From Leptolyngbya sp. NIES-3755 (GTDB lineage: Bacteria; Cyanobacteriota; Cyanobacteriia; Leptolyngbyales; Leptolyngbyaceae): 64,000 nucleotides of DNA. Under the pieces are notes generated by a model. That model saw nothing but the letters and a program-made list of their open reading frames with translations. It was not told the origin of the DNA and did no database searches. The first letter of the stretch is position 1. Every line of letters begins with the position of its first letter. A program made the translations under genes and the position numbers. The DNA lies in assembly GCA_001548435.1 (NCBI GenBank), contig AP017308.1:3357030-3421029 (forward strand). Direction: 5' to 3'. Below are positions 36,796-45,749 of this stretch, piece after piece.

Positions 36796-37164
36796 TTATT
36801 TTTTCGCCATCAGCATTACAACGCCGCCGATAATAAATCCCACGCCAAACAATCGAATCATTGGAATCGACTCATTAAAAATAAATTTTCCCATCATCAC
36901 CGAAAAAACGTATTGCAGTGCAACCGCTGGAGCAAGCACACTCAACGGAACACGAGTCAGCAAGAGAATATAAAGTACCGCCGCTGCTCCATAACACGTC
37001 AATCCGATTACTAATTCTGGTGTTGTTGCAATTCCGATGATATGACTCACTACATTGTTCGCCGTCAATTGTCCTAATTTCAGTGCGCCTGATTTAAGGA
37101 AGAATTGACCGCTCACACCCGCGACGATCGACACCAGAAACAATGCAAATTCCGCAATAGTCAC
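36796..37164 (-). CDS. Small EamA/SMR-type four-helix membrane protein
   Basis: 122 residues with four predicted membrane helices: 5-25, 45-65, 70-88 and 98-118. EamA/SMR-like features are TRVPLSVLAPAVALQYVFSVMMGKFIFNESIPMIRLFGVGFIIGGVVMLM. The size and position at the edge of a glycan cluster suggest an ArnE/ArnF-type subunit that flips a lipid-linked sugar, but quaternary drug exporters have the same fold. It is convergent with the last glycosyltransferase, with no bases between the stops. Confidence 0.75.
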   Translation of the reverse strand: MTIAEFALFLVSIVAGVSGQFFLKSGALKLGQLTANNVVSHIIGIATTPELVIGLTCYGAAAVLYILLLTRVPLSVLAPAVALQYVFSVMMGKFIFNESIPMIRLFGVGFIIGGVVMLMAKK

Positions 37165-37260
37165 AAGAAATCCTTTTAGGTTTTATTTACTCTAGTTAAG
37201 TTTACAGCCTGCCTGAAGGTTCCCCAGGAATTTCAATCCAAGCTACATTTATTCTGAAGC

Positions 37261-37953
37261 GTGAGTAAATTCCCGATGGACTCTTCAACTCCAGTCAGAC
37301 CGACTTACACCGATGAACAGATCTCAGTTTGGTTACGCGGTTTGCTGACTCTAGCTTGGGCAGACGATGATTTCGATGAGACGGAGCAGCACCTAATTGC
37401 GTCCCTAACTGAACACGAACTCACTCAGGAGGAAATGGATCATTTATTCAAACCCGTTTCTGATGACGAATTACGATCGAGCTTCGGAGATAGCCCCGAA
37501 TGCGCCGAAAACTTTCTCCGAACTGCGGTGATGGTTGCTCTATCAGATGGGCTTTACACCTCAACCGAAGACGCAGTTTTAGAGCAGTTTTGTCAGACCT
37601 TAAATACGGGCACTGAGATTCTAGAAAATCTGCGGCTGACATTATGCGATCGACATCCCGAAACTCAGGAGTTACAACCTCACCCTGAACTGAGTTTAGA
37701 TGTCTTGAAGCCTGTGCGATCGTGGCTCGATAATACTGAAATTCACGATCCGAAAATCGCTCGATTCTTATGCAAAATGATTCCGCCTCAATGCCCGTTC
37801 GAGCGCGATATCAAGCTATTCGGGCATAAGGTCGTTCACATTCCACCACTTTGCAAATTGAATCCGCTCTATGATCAACTGGTTGGAATTCGTTTCCGAG
37901 CCTTGTCATATTTAGCGGATGACTGCGGCGAAGATGTGACTCCTTACATTTGA
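37261..37953 (+). CDS. TerB-like domain plus Mo-dependent nitrogenase C-terminal (Mo-nitro_C) domain
   Basis: 230 residues from GTG 37261 (or 225 from ATG 37276; undecided). Residues about 20-130 look like a TerB/tellurite-type helical domain: LLTLAWADDDFDETEQHLIASL with acidic residues and VALSDGLYTSTEDAVLEQF. From about 150 the text reads VRSWLDNTEIHDPKIARFLCKMIPPQCPFERDIKLFG and IPPLCKLNPLYDQLVGIRFRALSYLADDC, the Mo-nitro_C domain that is found fused to or beside nitrogenase proteins in some cyanobacteria but also alone. Despite the name, the function is unknown. The gene end overlaps the convergent dehydrogenase by ten bases. Confidence 0.75.
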   Translation: MSKFPMDSSTPVRPTYTDEQISVWLRGLLTLAWADDDFDETEQHLIASLTEHELTQEEMDHLFKPVSDDELRSSFGDSPECAENFLRTAVMVALSDGLYTSTEDAVLEQFCQTLNTGTEILENLRLTLCDRHPETQELQPHPELSLDVLKPVRSWLDNTEIHDPKIARFLCKMIPPQCPFERDIKLFGHKVVHIPPLCKLNPLYDQLVGIRFRALSYLADDCGEDVTPYI

Positions 37954-38996
37954 GGATAAATCAGAATCTTATAAGTATCGGGTGTAGGCGAAACGGCTCG
38001 ATCGACCGCTTCAGCAAGATTCGAGAGAGGAAAGCGATCGCTAATCAACGCATCAACATCAATCCGCCGCTGAAACACGATCTCCGCCGCTAATGCCTGC
38101 ACTCGATACGACGAACTATAACTGCCCATCAAATCAATCTCCCGTCGATACAACACATTCGGATTAATCGGAATTTCCATTTCATCCGGAAACTCTGCAA
38201 AGAATAGAATCTTCCCGCCTTTCCGAGTGCAATCTAACGCTTGAAAAAATGCCTTATCGCTCGGAACTGCCAACAAACTGACATCGACTCCCATCCGTTG
38301 AGTAACTGCCTGAATTTTGCTCGATAGTTCCGGGTCACGCGCATCAAAAGCGGCATCGGCTCCAACTTTCAAGGCTTTCTCGATCCGGGACGGAATTAAA
38401 TCAGTCGCGATCGCTCTCGCCCCAAAGTATTTCACCAACATCACAAACATCAGCCCGATCGGTCCCGCTCCCGTCACCAAAACGGTTTGCCCTGGCTGAA
38501 TCTGCGCTTTCTTCACCGCTTTCAAGCAGCAGTTCGTCGGCTCCACAAAACTCGCCTGCTCAAACGTCACATCGTCTGGAATCCGCATCAATCCGCCATT
38601 CCGCACAATATGACCCGGCACTTTCACATATTGGGCAAATCCGCCCCCGCTCGGCACAAATCCCGCTGTCGTCGTAATGTTCTTATACACGTCGCACATT
38701 GAGAAATTCTCATTCAAACAATACGCGCAGTGCATACAAGGAATGTGATGGAGAACGATGACACGATCGCCAATTTTCCAATTTTTAACTTCTGATCCGA
38801 CTGCCGCGATCGTGCCTGCGGTTTCATGCCCAAAAATCCGAGGCGGTTCTAATAAGGGATACTTAATCTTTTTAATATCTGACTGACACAAGCCCACGAC
38901 TTGAACCTGCACCAGCACTTCATCGGCTGCAATTTCGGGTTTTGGAACATTTTCATAGCGGAGTTGATTCACTCCGCGAAAGACTTGCGCTTTCAT
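37944..38996 (-). CDS. Zinc-dependent alcohol/polyol dehydrogenase (MDR family)
   Basis: 350 residues. The GroES-like domain carries the catalytic zinc residues (GLCQSDIKK and GHETAG) and a structural zinc lobe (CMHCAYCLNENFSMC). The Rossmann domain reads VLVTGAGPIGLMFVMLVKYFGARAIATD. These mark a sorbitol/threonine dehydrogenase-like enzyme; NAD(H) preference is suggested by the acidic residue after the second strand. Substrate cannot be assigned. It could be a sugar or polyol dehydrogenase linked to the glycan genes, but the transcript is on the other strand. Confidence 0.88.
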   Translation of the reverse strand: MKAQVFRGVNQLRYENVPKPEIAADEVLVQVQVVGLCQSDIKKIKYPLLEPPRIFGHETAGTIAAVGSEVKNWKIGDRVIVLHHIPCMHCAYCLNENFSMCDVYKNITTTAGFVPSGGGFAQYVKVPGHIVRNGGLMRIPDDVTFEQASFVEPTNCCLKAVKKAQIQPGQTVLVTGAGPIGLMFVMLVKYFGARAIATDLIPSRIEKALKVGADAAFDARDPELSSKIQAVTQRMGVDVSLLAVPSDKAFFQALDCTRKGGKILFFAEFPDEMEIPINPNVLYRREIDLMGSYSSSYRVQALAAEIVFQRRIDVDALISDRFPLSNLAEAVDRAVSPTPDTYKILIYPQM

Positions 38997-39047
38997 AATC
39001 GATTCGTTAAAGGATTCGATCGAGACTTTATCACTAATAGCTATCGT

Positions 39048-39419
39048 TTACGCCAGCGTTCCGATCGTAACAGCACCCCCTTCAACCGCCTCAATTTCAA
39101 GCTTAAAACCGTACAGCAAACTCATTCCCACAAGCGGTTCTGCTTCGGAAGCCACTACATCAATAATTTGGTTCTGACCATTCCAAATGACAGCCCCCTT
39201 GTAGACTTCAAAAACAACTTCGTTTCCGTCGCCCAACGTTCCAAAGTCGCGAAAATGCCAAGGCAAGCCCAAATCTGCAATAACGGAAAGGGGTAGAGAT
39301 AAAAAGCTGGTAAATCCTGTATCAATCACCGCATCAACAGCAATTTTGGGTGATCCAATGCGACCTACTGCAACTTTGATGATTGCTTCACAATTCGGGT
39401 TAACCACGCCGTACATCAT
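39048..39419 (-). CDS. Clan AA retropepsin-like aspartic protease
   Basis: 123 residues. The active-site motif VDAVIDTGFTSFLSLP (D-T-G) sits in a short beta-rich domain, with the second half GLPWHFRDFGTLGDGNEVVFEVYKG and LVGMSLLYGFKLEIE. One catalytic half means it would work as a homodimer. ATG at 39419 overlaps the stop of the upstream gene (ATGA), and a second Met follows directly. A longer open frame begins at 39485 but would lie inside the upstream gene. It forms a two-gene unit with the 39416-39691 gene. Confidence 0.8.
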   Translation of the reverse strand: MMYGVVNPNCEAIIKVAVGRIGSPKIAVDAVIDTGFTSFLSLPLSVIADLGLPWHFRDFGTLGDGNEVVFEVYKGAVIWNGQNQIIDVVASEAEPLVGMSLLYGFKLEIEAVEGGAVTIGTLA

Positions 39420-39691
39420 ACAGAGTTCCTTAGACTTCGACTGCCGATACGGAAGACTGCTCGGTGCCCAATCCGAATCACCCAAGGTTGAGCATCAGGT
39501 TCACGCTCATACAGTCGATCGACTGCCAGCATTGTTGTATCAGCGAGTTCAAAAGCGCCTGTTTCAATGTCGATCGCGACAATTCTGCCATGATTTCCTG
39601 CTTCGACCTGCGATCGCACCTGAGTTTCATAAATCTCATTTCCCCGTCGAGCAAATTCCTCTTTGCTGTAGCGGGGTTGTCGAACGGTCAT
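39416..39691 (-). CDS. Conserved small protein paired with the aspartic protease
   Basis: 91 residues, start ATG at 39691 in a TTGAAACGAGG-type leader. It begins MTVRQPRYSKEEFARRGNEIYE and contains IVAIDIETGAFELADTTMLAVDRL and PDAQPWVIRIGHRAVFRIG. From memory this protein is repeatedly encoded next to a clan AA protease in cyanobacteria; no domain name comes to mind. The four-base overlap with the protease suggests the two act together, perhaps as protease and substrate or regulator (inference). Confidence 0.72.
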   Translation of the reverse strand: MTVRQPRYSKEEFARRGNEIYETQVRSQVEAGNHGRIVAIDIETGAFELADTTMLAVDRLYEREPDAQPWVIRIGHRAVFRIGSRSLRNSV

Positions 39692-39757
39692 CAGCTTAGC
39701 CTCGTTTCAATGATTGCCTTCCATTTTAGCTTGAGCGATCGAGACTCTATCACCAAT

Positions 39758-39976
39758 TCACGCTGCACTGACGACGCGATGAGGTTCAGGTAGAGGTTTC
39801 CCGCTTTCTTGATAATCCTCAATCAACATCTCAAGCACTTCTTGTCCGTGTCTCGCTGCCTCTTCATAAGTTTCGCCATGCGTCACGAAATGCTGAGAGG
39901 GAAATTCAGGCAGATGTACTAGGTAGAGACGGTCTTCTTCTGACCACTGAATGACCATGCTGTATTGAGATTTCAT
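39758..39976 (-). CDS. HicB-like antitoxin (orphan)
   Basis: 72 residues from the ATG at 39976 with GGGAGA two bases upstream; the frame opens earlier at 40072 but without a ribosome site. The protein reads MKSQYSMVIQWSEEDRLYLVHLPEFPSQHFVTHGETYEEAARHGQEVLEMLIEDYQESGKPLPEP, the HicB/UPF0150 pattern. No HicA-like toxin gene lies on either side, so this is either an orphan antitoxin or a stand-alone HicB-fold regulator. Confidence 0.8.
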   Translation of the reverse strand: MKSQYSMVIQWSEEDRLYLVHLPEFPSQHFVTHGETYEEAARHGQEVLEMLIEDYQESGKPLPEPHRVVSAA

Positions 39977-40036
39977 TCTCCCAAGTCCTCTAGAACGTGA
40001 TAAGAGTAAAATACTGATGTACTGATTTATTAATGT

Positions 40037-40660
40037 ATGACTGAAAGCTATTACATCTCGATTTCGTTGCACAGTCGCCTATATCAACGCCTATGCACAG
40101 AGCCAGTAATTTATCAACTCTTTGCGGGATCTTATCACTCTCGGTTTAGGCTTATTGATGAGAACGAACCTGAAACAATTGAGGAAGCACTTGAATACTG
40201 GACAGAAACCTATCCGAATCTTTTTCACACTGAAACCAAAACCCGACGCATTATCGAGAATTTTCAGGTAGAAATTGAGAATGCTTCGCTTAGAACGGCT
40301 TATCTTGAGCAAATTGAACCGCGAATTGCAGAGGCACTATCTCAGGAATTAAGACAACGCCAAAGTGAAGATATTGAAGTAGTACGAAAACTTCTATATG
40401 GCGATCGCTATTTCGAGGTTCACGGACAGCGTGAGTTTAAACTTGTTCCCCTCCCGACTGTTCAGGCAGGAGCAAAAATGCTGATGCAGATGGAGCCTCA
40501 AGATTTATTTGAAATTGATAGCGATTGGACGATCGAGAAAAGCCTTAATAAAAGAGATGAGTCTATGGAAGAATGCTGTGCAAGATTTTTCTCTTATTGG
40601 AAAGATCTGTACCTTGACGCAGCAGAGCAAGAAAACGTAATACTGATCGCAAGTACCTGA
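40037..40660 (+). CDS. Unknown protein, tandem paralogue A
   Basis: 207 residues, acidic, no signal or membrane segment. The shared pattern with the next gene is clear in several places: YYISISLHSRLYQRLC against YYFAIAPQNRLYQQLC, an acidic middle with a PxLFxTExxxRRIIENFQ motif against PDAFPTKDQAVKIVQRFQ, and VQAGAKMLMQMEPQDLFEI against VQAGATLLRDIPPEILFNI. The end WKDLYLDAAEQENVILIAS matches WNLYLQAAEAQNEVLTVIS. The pair are therefore paralogues. No known domain recognised. Confidence 0.72.
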   Translation: MTESYYISISLHSRLYQRLCTEPVIYQLFAGSYHSRFRLIDENEPETIEEALEYWTETYPNLFHTETKTRRIIENFQVEIENASLRTAYLEQIEPRIAEALSQELRQRQSEDIEVVRKLLYGDRYFEVHGQREFKLVPLPTVQAGAKMLMQMEPQDLFEIDSDWTIEKSLNKRDESMEECCARFFSYWKDLYLDAAEQENVILIAST

Positions 40661-40681
40661 GAAAAAATCAAATAATGACTT

Positions 40682-41374
40682 ATGAGCCATTCAATCTACT
40701 ACTTTGCGATCGCGCCTCAGAACCGCCTTTACCAGCAGTTATGTGAAGATAAAGCAACTTATATTCTCCTAGCACGAGCGATTTGCCAGTATGACTTTGA
40801 GATTTTCAATTGCATTGAGAACAATAACGATCCTGCTGATCTTGAGGGGATTGATAATGTACTCGAACCTCTAATTGAAGAATTTCCAGATGCTTTTCCT
40901 ACTAAAGACCAAGCAGTCAAAATTGTTCAAAGATTTCAAACAGACGTGAAAAACTATTCAATTGATACTGCTCGGTTGTCTAGTCACCTTTATCCTGAAA
41001 TTGAAAGACGATTAATCGAAATACTAAGCTCATCATCAGATAAAGATTCCGAGTTGATTTCTCAACTAATCTGGAGCCAAAATCTGCTTGATCCACATGG
41101 AATTTATCCTAGTAATGTTCATCAAATTCATCAAATTTCTTCCCCAGTAGTTCAAGCAGGTGCAACGCTACTTCGAGATATTCCCCCAGAAATTCTATTC
41201 AACATCTCTGAATATTTGCCTACAGGCGACGAGGCAGAAGATTCTATCCGTCGAAGAGAGTTCTACATCAATGCAAATTGGGATGATGACGATGTAGATG
41301 AATATCAAAAATGGTGGAACCTGTATCTTCAAGCAGCAGAAGCACAAAACGAAGTTTTAACTGTAATTTCATAG
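40682..41374 (+). CDS. Unknown protein, tandem paralogue B
   Basis: 230 residues, 21 bases after paralogue A on the same strand, so the two are probably one transcript. It shares the Y-Y-x-A-P...R-L-Y-Q-x-L-C start, the VQAGAxLL region and the C-terminal Y-L-x-A-A-E-x-Q-N with A, and carries an extra acidic stretch DDDDVDEYQKWW. No enzyme motif, signal peptide or membrane helix is visible. The base composition is AT-rich compared with the flanks, which hints at a laterally acquired cassette. Confidence 0.72.
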   Translation: MSHSIYYFAIAPQNRLYQQLCEDKATYILLARAICQYDFEIFNCIENNNDPADLEGIDNVLEPLIEEFPDAFPTKDQAVKIVQRFQTDVKNYSIDTARLSSHLYPEIERRLIEILSSSSDKDSELISQLIWSQNLLDPHGIYPSNVHQIHQISSPVVQAGATLLRDIPPEILFNISEYLPTGDEAEDSIRRREFYINANWDDDDVDEYQKWWNLYLQAAEAQNEVLTVIS

Positions 41375-41414
41375 AAAGAACTGCAAAAATAAGATAGCGT
41401 TTGAGGCAAGAATA

Positions 41415-41888
41415 ATGCTTTCTTCTATTCTGACTGCTTACTTGTTTGGAGCATTTTTAATATCATTAATTATCTTCATACATTGGTGCTTCGACCGAAT
41501 CTATGTCACCCTATATTTCCATCACATCGACTATCTTAAATGTATTTCTGACTTTATTAGAGAAGACCTCTTTTCTCTAGATTTCTTTCAACGGTTCTTT
41601 CTTTTGTGTTTCATTGCTTTACCTCTCATATTAGAAACAGGTATCTCTCTTTTCTTCATAGTTCTAGTAGATACATACTTAAGAAAGCTGTCTATTATCG
41701 ATATTTTCGCGATAGTTTCTATCCCGTCTTTGATGTTGTTACTAAGCCGATTGCCAGCGATGTCTGAAAAGATGTTTTATCTTCAAGGTGCGATCGTAGT
41801 CGATGAAGATATTGAAGTGACACCTATATTTACTTGCTTTCTCGCAATCGGACTAATTGCTGGATTTCTGACAGCTAAATATTTCTAG
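41415..41888 (+). CDS. Unknown integral membrane protein
   Basis: 157 residues, AT-rich coding. Four hydrophobic segments can be drawn: about residues 4-25, 62-85, 90-110 and 140-155, with a polar loop KCISDFIREDLFSLDFF between the first two. It has no family motif I recognise. It follows paralogue B by 40 bases in the same direction, with GAGG nine bases before the ATG. It may belong functionally to the paralogue pair. Confidence 0.65.
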   Translation: MLSSILTAYLFGAFLISLIIFIHWCFDRIYVTLYFHHIDYLKCISDFIREDLFSLDFFQRFFLLCFIALPLILETGISLFFIVLVDTYLRKLSIIDIFAIVSIPSLMLLLSRLPAMSEKMFYLQGAIVVDEDIEVTPIFTCFLAIGLIAGFLTAKYF

Positions 41889-41918
41889 AAAGCATTGCTC
41901 AAATCTCCTTTTACTAGG

Positions 41919-43709
41919 ATGATTGAAAAGATTTTTAGCTCAGAACGATCGATGCGAAAACTAATCGCAGATGTACTGGTTGTAGGAGGCGGAACCGGAG
42001 GAACAGCCGCAGCAATCCAAGCTGCAAGGCGGGGAGCCAAAACGATTTTAGTCAGCGAATTTTCCTGGTTAGGCGGAATGCTCACCAGTGCAGGTGTCAC
42101 CGCTCCCGATGGCAACGAACTCGCAGCCTTTCAAACCGGACTCTGGGGCGCGTTTTTACGAGAATTAGAGCAGCGACAGCCCGATGGATTGGATCACGCT
42201 TGGGTAAGTTTTTTCACATATGAAGCGCGAATCGGAGCCGAAATTTTTGCCGATTGGGTGAAAGCTTTACCAAATTTAGAGTGGATTCAAGGCGAAATTC
42301 CAGAGAAGGTGTTGAGAGAGAGAGAGAGCATTCTCTCGGTCGAATTCCAATCGGTCAAAATCGAGGCAAAAATCACGATCGATGCCACCGAACTCGGCGA
42401 TCTGCTCGAACTCGGAAACATCCCGTATCGCTGGGGCTGGGAACTACAATCCGAATTCAATGAACTGAGTGCCCCGATCGAACACAACGAACTGACCCGA
42501 ACCTATCCCGTTCAAGCGCCCACCTGGGTCGTCGTCCTGCGCGATTTTGGAAATGCGATCGCTCCCGAAATTCCCAAGCCCCCAAATTACGACCCTACCA
42601 AATTCGAGCAGGCTTGGACAAAATACGGAGCCGAAGCCTTTCTTAATTACGGACGCTTACCCGGAAACCGCTTCATGATCAATTGGCCCATTTCCGGCAA
42701 CGATTACGGTGAAGGCGTAGACCGTTTACTCAATCTAAAAACCCGCGCCCAATTCCACCAAGAAGCCAAAGATTATTCTCTCGGCTTTGCCCATTTCATT
42801 CAATCGCAACTCGGAACCCGTTACGGGCTTGCAGAAGACACCTTCCCGATAGGCGCGATCGCACTTCACCCGTACTATCGAGAAAGTCGCCGCCTCATCG
42901 GAATCACAACTGTACGTGAACAAGACTTGCTACCAAAAGGACGAGTCGCCCCGTTACCATTCCGAGTTGAAGCGATCGGGTGCGAATACGCCAAAAATTT
43001 CTGTCAATCGATCGCGATCGGCAATTACGCGAACGATCACCATTATCCAAGCGGCGATATTCCCCTCAAACCCAAATCGACTCGCTGGGGTGGACGCTGG
43101 ACAGGCACACCGTTCACGATTCCTTATTCTTCTCTCGTACCAAGGACGATCGACAATTTCCTAGTTTGTGAAAAAAATATCTCGGTCACGCACATGGCAA
43201 ATGGCGCAACCCGTTTACAGCCTGTCGTTTTAGGGATTGGACAAGCCGCAGGAATGGCAGCCGCTCTTTGCATCGAGCAAAACTGTCAGCCACGAGATCT
43301 TGATGTGCGATCGCTCCAACTCGCCCTCGTCACTGATGCGATCGCTCCCGCCGCAATTTTCCCTCTGTACAATTTGTCACCTTCGCACCCGGAATGGCAG
43401 CACTGGCAACGCTACTATATTAATCATCCAGAAAGCTATCCTAACAGCGGTGAATGTCCCGCCAAATCTTGGATTCAGCCTCCGAGCAAAGCAGCACAGC
43501 CCTTCAGCGGAATTTTTGAGCGAAAAGCAGTACAAGAGTATACCTTGAGATCGATCGACGATTCACAGCAAATTTGGTCGATCGTCACCGTAGAAGCCGC
43601 GATCGATGCCCAACTCCAGAAAATCCAGTCCGGACAACTACTGAGCGGACTCGGTAAATATAATCGATCGGGAAATTGGATTTTAGTAGAAGCCCTGAGT
43701 GCCGAATAA
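41919..43709 (+). CDS. FAD-dependent oxidoreductase (xanthan-lyase-like/FAD_oxidored)
   Basis: About 596 residues from ATG 41919. The Rossmann FAD-binding motif is DVLVVGGGTGGTAAAIQAARRGAKTILVSE; the frame also begins at TTG 41895 and ATG 41952, so the exact start is uncertain. Further blocks include SWLGGMLTSAGVTAPDGNE, IDATELGDLLELG and a second dinucleotide-binding part NGATRLQPVVLGIGQAAGMAAALC. The family is often annotated 'xanthan lyase' after weak similarity, with no firm function. It is separate from the glycan island and its substrate is unknown. Confidence 0.83.
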   Translation: MIEKIFSSERSMRKLIADVLVVGGGTGGTAAAIQAARRGAKTILVSEFSWLGGMLTSAGVTAPDGNELAAFQTGLWGAFLRELEQRQPDGLDHAWVSFFTYEARIGAEIFADWVKALPNLEWIQGEIPEKVLRERESILSVEFQSVKIEAKITIDATELGDLLELGNIPYRWGWELQSEFNELSAPIEHNELTRTYPVQAPTWVVVLRDFGNAIAPEIPKPPNYDPTKFEQAWTKYGAEAFLNYGRLPGNRFMINWPISGNDYGEGVDRLLNLKTRAQFHQEAKDYSLGFAHFIQSQLGTRYGLAEDTFPIGAIALHPYYRESRRLIGITTVREQDLLPKGRVAPLPFRVEAIGCEYAKNFCQSIAIGNYANDHHYPSGDIPLKPKSTRWGGRWTGTPFTIPYSSLVPRTIDNFLVCEKNISVTHMANGATRLQPVVLGIGQAAGMAAALCIEQNCQPRDLDVRSLQLALVTDAIAPAAIFPLYNLSPSHPEWQHWQRYYINHPESYPNSGECPAKSWIQPPSKAAQPFSGIFERKAVQEYTLRSIDDSQQIWSIVTVEAAIDAQLQKIQSGQLLSGLGKYNRSGNWILVEALSAE

Positions 43710-43730
43710 AAACACCAACATAGAATATTT

Positions 43731-43809
43731 GTCAAGTAGGTATGACTACCGAATTTGACTTAATCCATTGATTTCGTCCTGATCTAACCCCCAAAGCGCG
43801 TAAAGGGGT
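43731..43809 (+). promoter_or_regulatory. Palindromes in the patX upstream region
   Basis: Two inverted repeats lie between the oxidoreductase and patX: nested GTCAA (43731-43735)/TTGAC (43755-43759) enclosing GGTA/TACC, and ACCCC (43787-43791)/GGGGT (43805-43809) with a 13-base spacer. The second includes TCTAACCCC, which recalls one half of the published HetR-binding site near hetP. I did not see a DIF-type TCCGGA box. Regulatory use is a guess. Confidence 0.35.
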
Positions 43810-43834
43810 ATATCACACTGAGGACGTACTATTT

Positions 43835-44023
43835 ATGCGCGCTCAAACTTTGGTTGCACTCTTTAGCTGGCTCATCGGAGCAGTTGCTATCGGTTCCTAC
43901 GCCACCGAGCGTTTCTCCCCCGCCGCTCAGTTAAACGCTTCTGAATCCGTTCCACAAGTTCTTGCCCACCGGGGAAGCGGACGCATCGAAACCCAATGGG
44001 AATACATGACCGTTCCAATGTAA
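43835..44023 (+). CDS. patX: PatX-like RGSGR peptide precursor
   Basis: 62 residues. A hydrophobic N-terminal segment (about 5-22, LVALFSWLIGAVAIGSYA) is followed by a short linker and then H45-RGSGR (46-50), then a 12-residue tail. RGSGR is the PatS/HetN-type signal pentapeptide that binds HetR and inhibits differentiation; HRGSGR with an exported-type N-terminus and a neighbouring hetR is the published hallmark of PatX in filamentous cyanobacteria. The gene stands 336 bases before hetR on the same strand, with a terminator between. Known PatX proteins have few or no residues after the pentapeptide; this one has twelve, so processing is needed (inference). Confidence 0.8.
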   Translation: MRAQTLVALFSWLIGAVAIGSYATERFSPAAQLNASESVPQVLAHRGSGRIETQWEYMTVPM

Positions 44024-44051
44024 CTTTCGTTCTAAACACGAGCTTCTCCCA

Positions 44052-44092
44052 ACGGAGGTCACTGTTCTAGAAGGCTGACCTCCGTTTCTCAA
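44052..44092 (+). terminator. Terminator after patX
   Basis: ACGGAGGTCA (44052-44061) pairs with TGACCTCCGT (44076-44085), followed by TTCTCAATTTT. It lies 29 bases after the patX stop and separates it from hetR. Confidence 0.8.
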
Positions 44093-45258
<1,166 letters not shown>

Positions 45259-45259
<1 letters not shown>

Positions 45260-45306
45260 CTCTTTCACATTACGCAATTTAAACTTTTGCAACTGTCTGA
45301 AAGAGT
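45259..45306 (+). other. Stem-loop immediately after hetR
   Basis: ACTCTTTCA (45259-45267) and TGAAAGAGT (45298-45306) are perfect complements, with GCAA/TTGC (45274-45277, 45287-45290) nested inside. No T run follows, so it may stabilise the transcript rather than terminate it. Confidence 0.55.
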
Positions 45307-45411
45307 GTAACAACCTCGCAGAGTAAACTAGGCAATGATTCTGAGAACAGACGGTTTTACGATCGTGGACTTTTCAGGACTAAACAGATGATGCCAAATC
45401 ATAAGCACTAA

Positions 45412-45675
<264 letters not shown>

Positions 45676-45723
45676 GCAAAACTTCATACAGCAATCATTT
45701 TCATTTATGTGGGTTCAAAGTAT

Positions 45724-45747
45724 GGGGGCAAATTGCCCTCTTTTTTT
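45724..45747 (+). terminator. Terminator after psaC
   Basis: GGGGGCAA (45724-45731) pairs with TTGCCCTC (45733-45740), one G-T wobble, and is followed by seven T residues. Confidence 0.8.
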
Positions 45748-45749
45748 GT

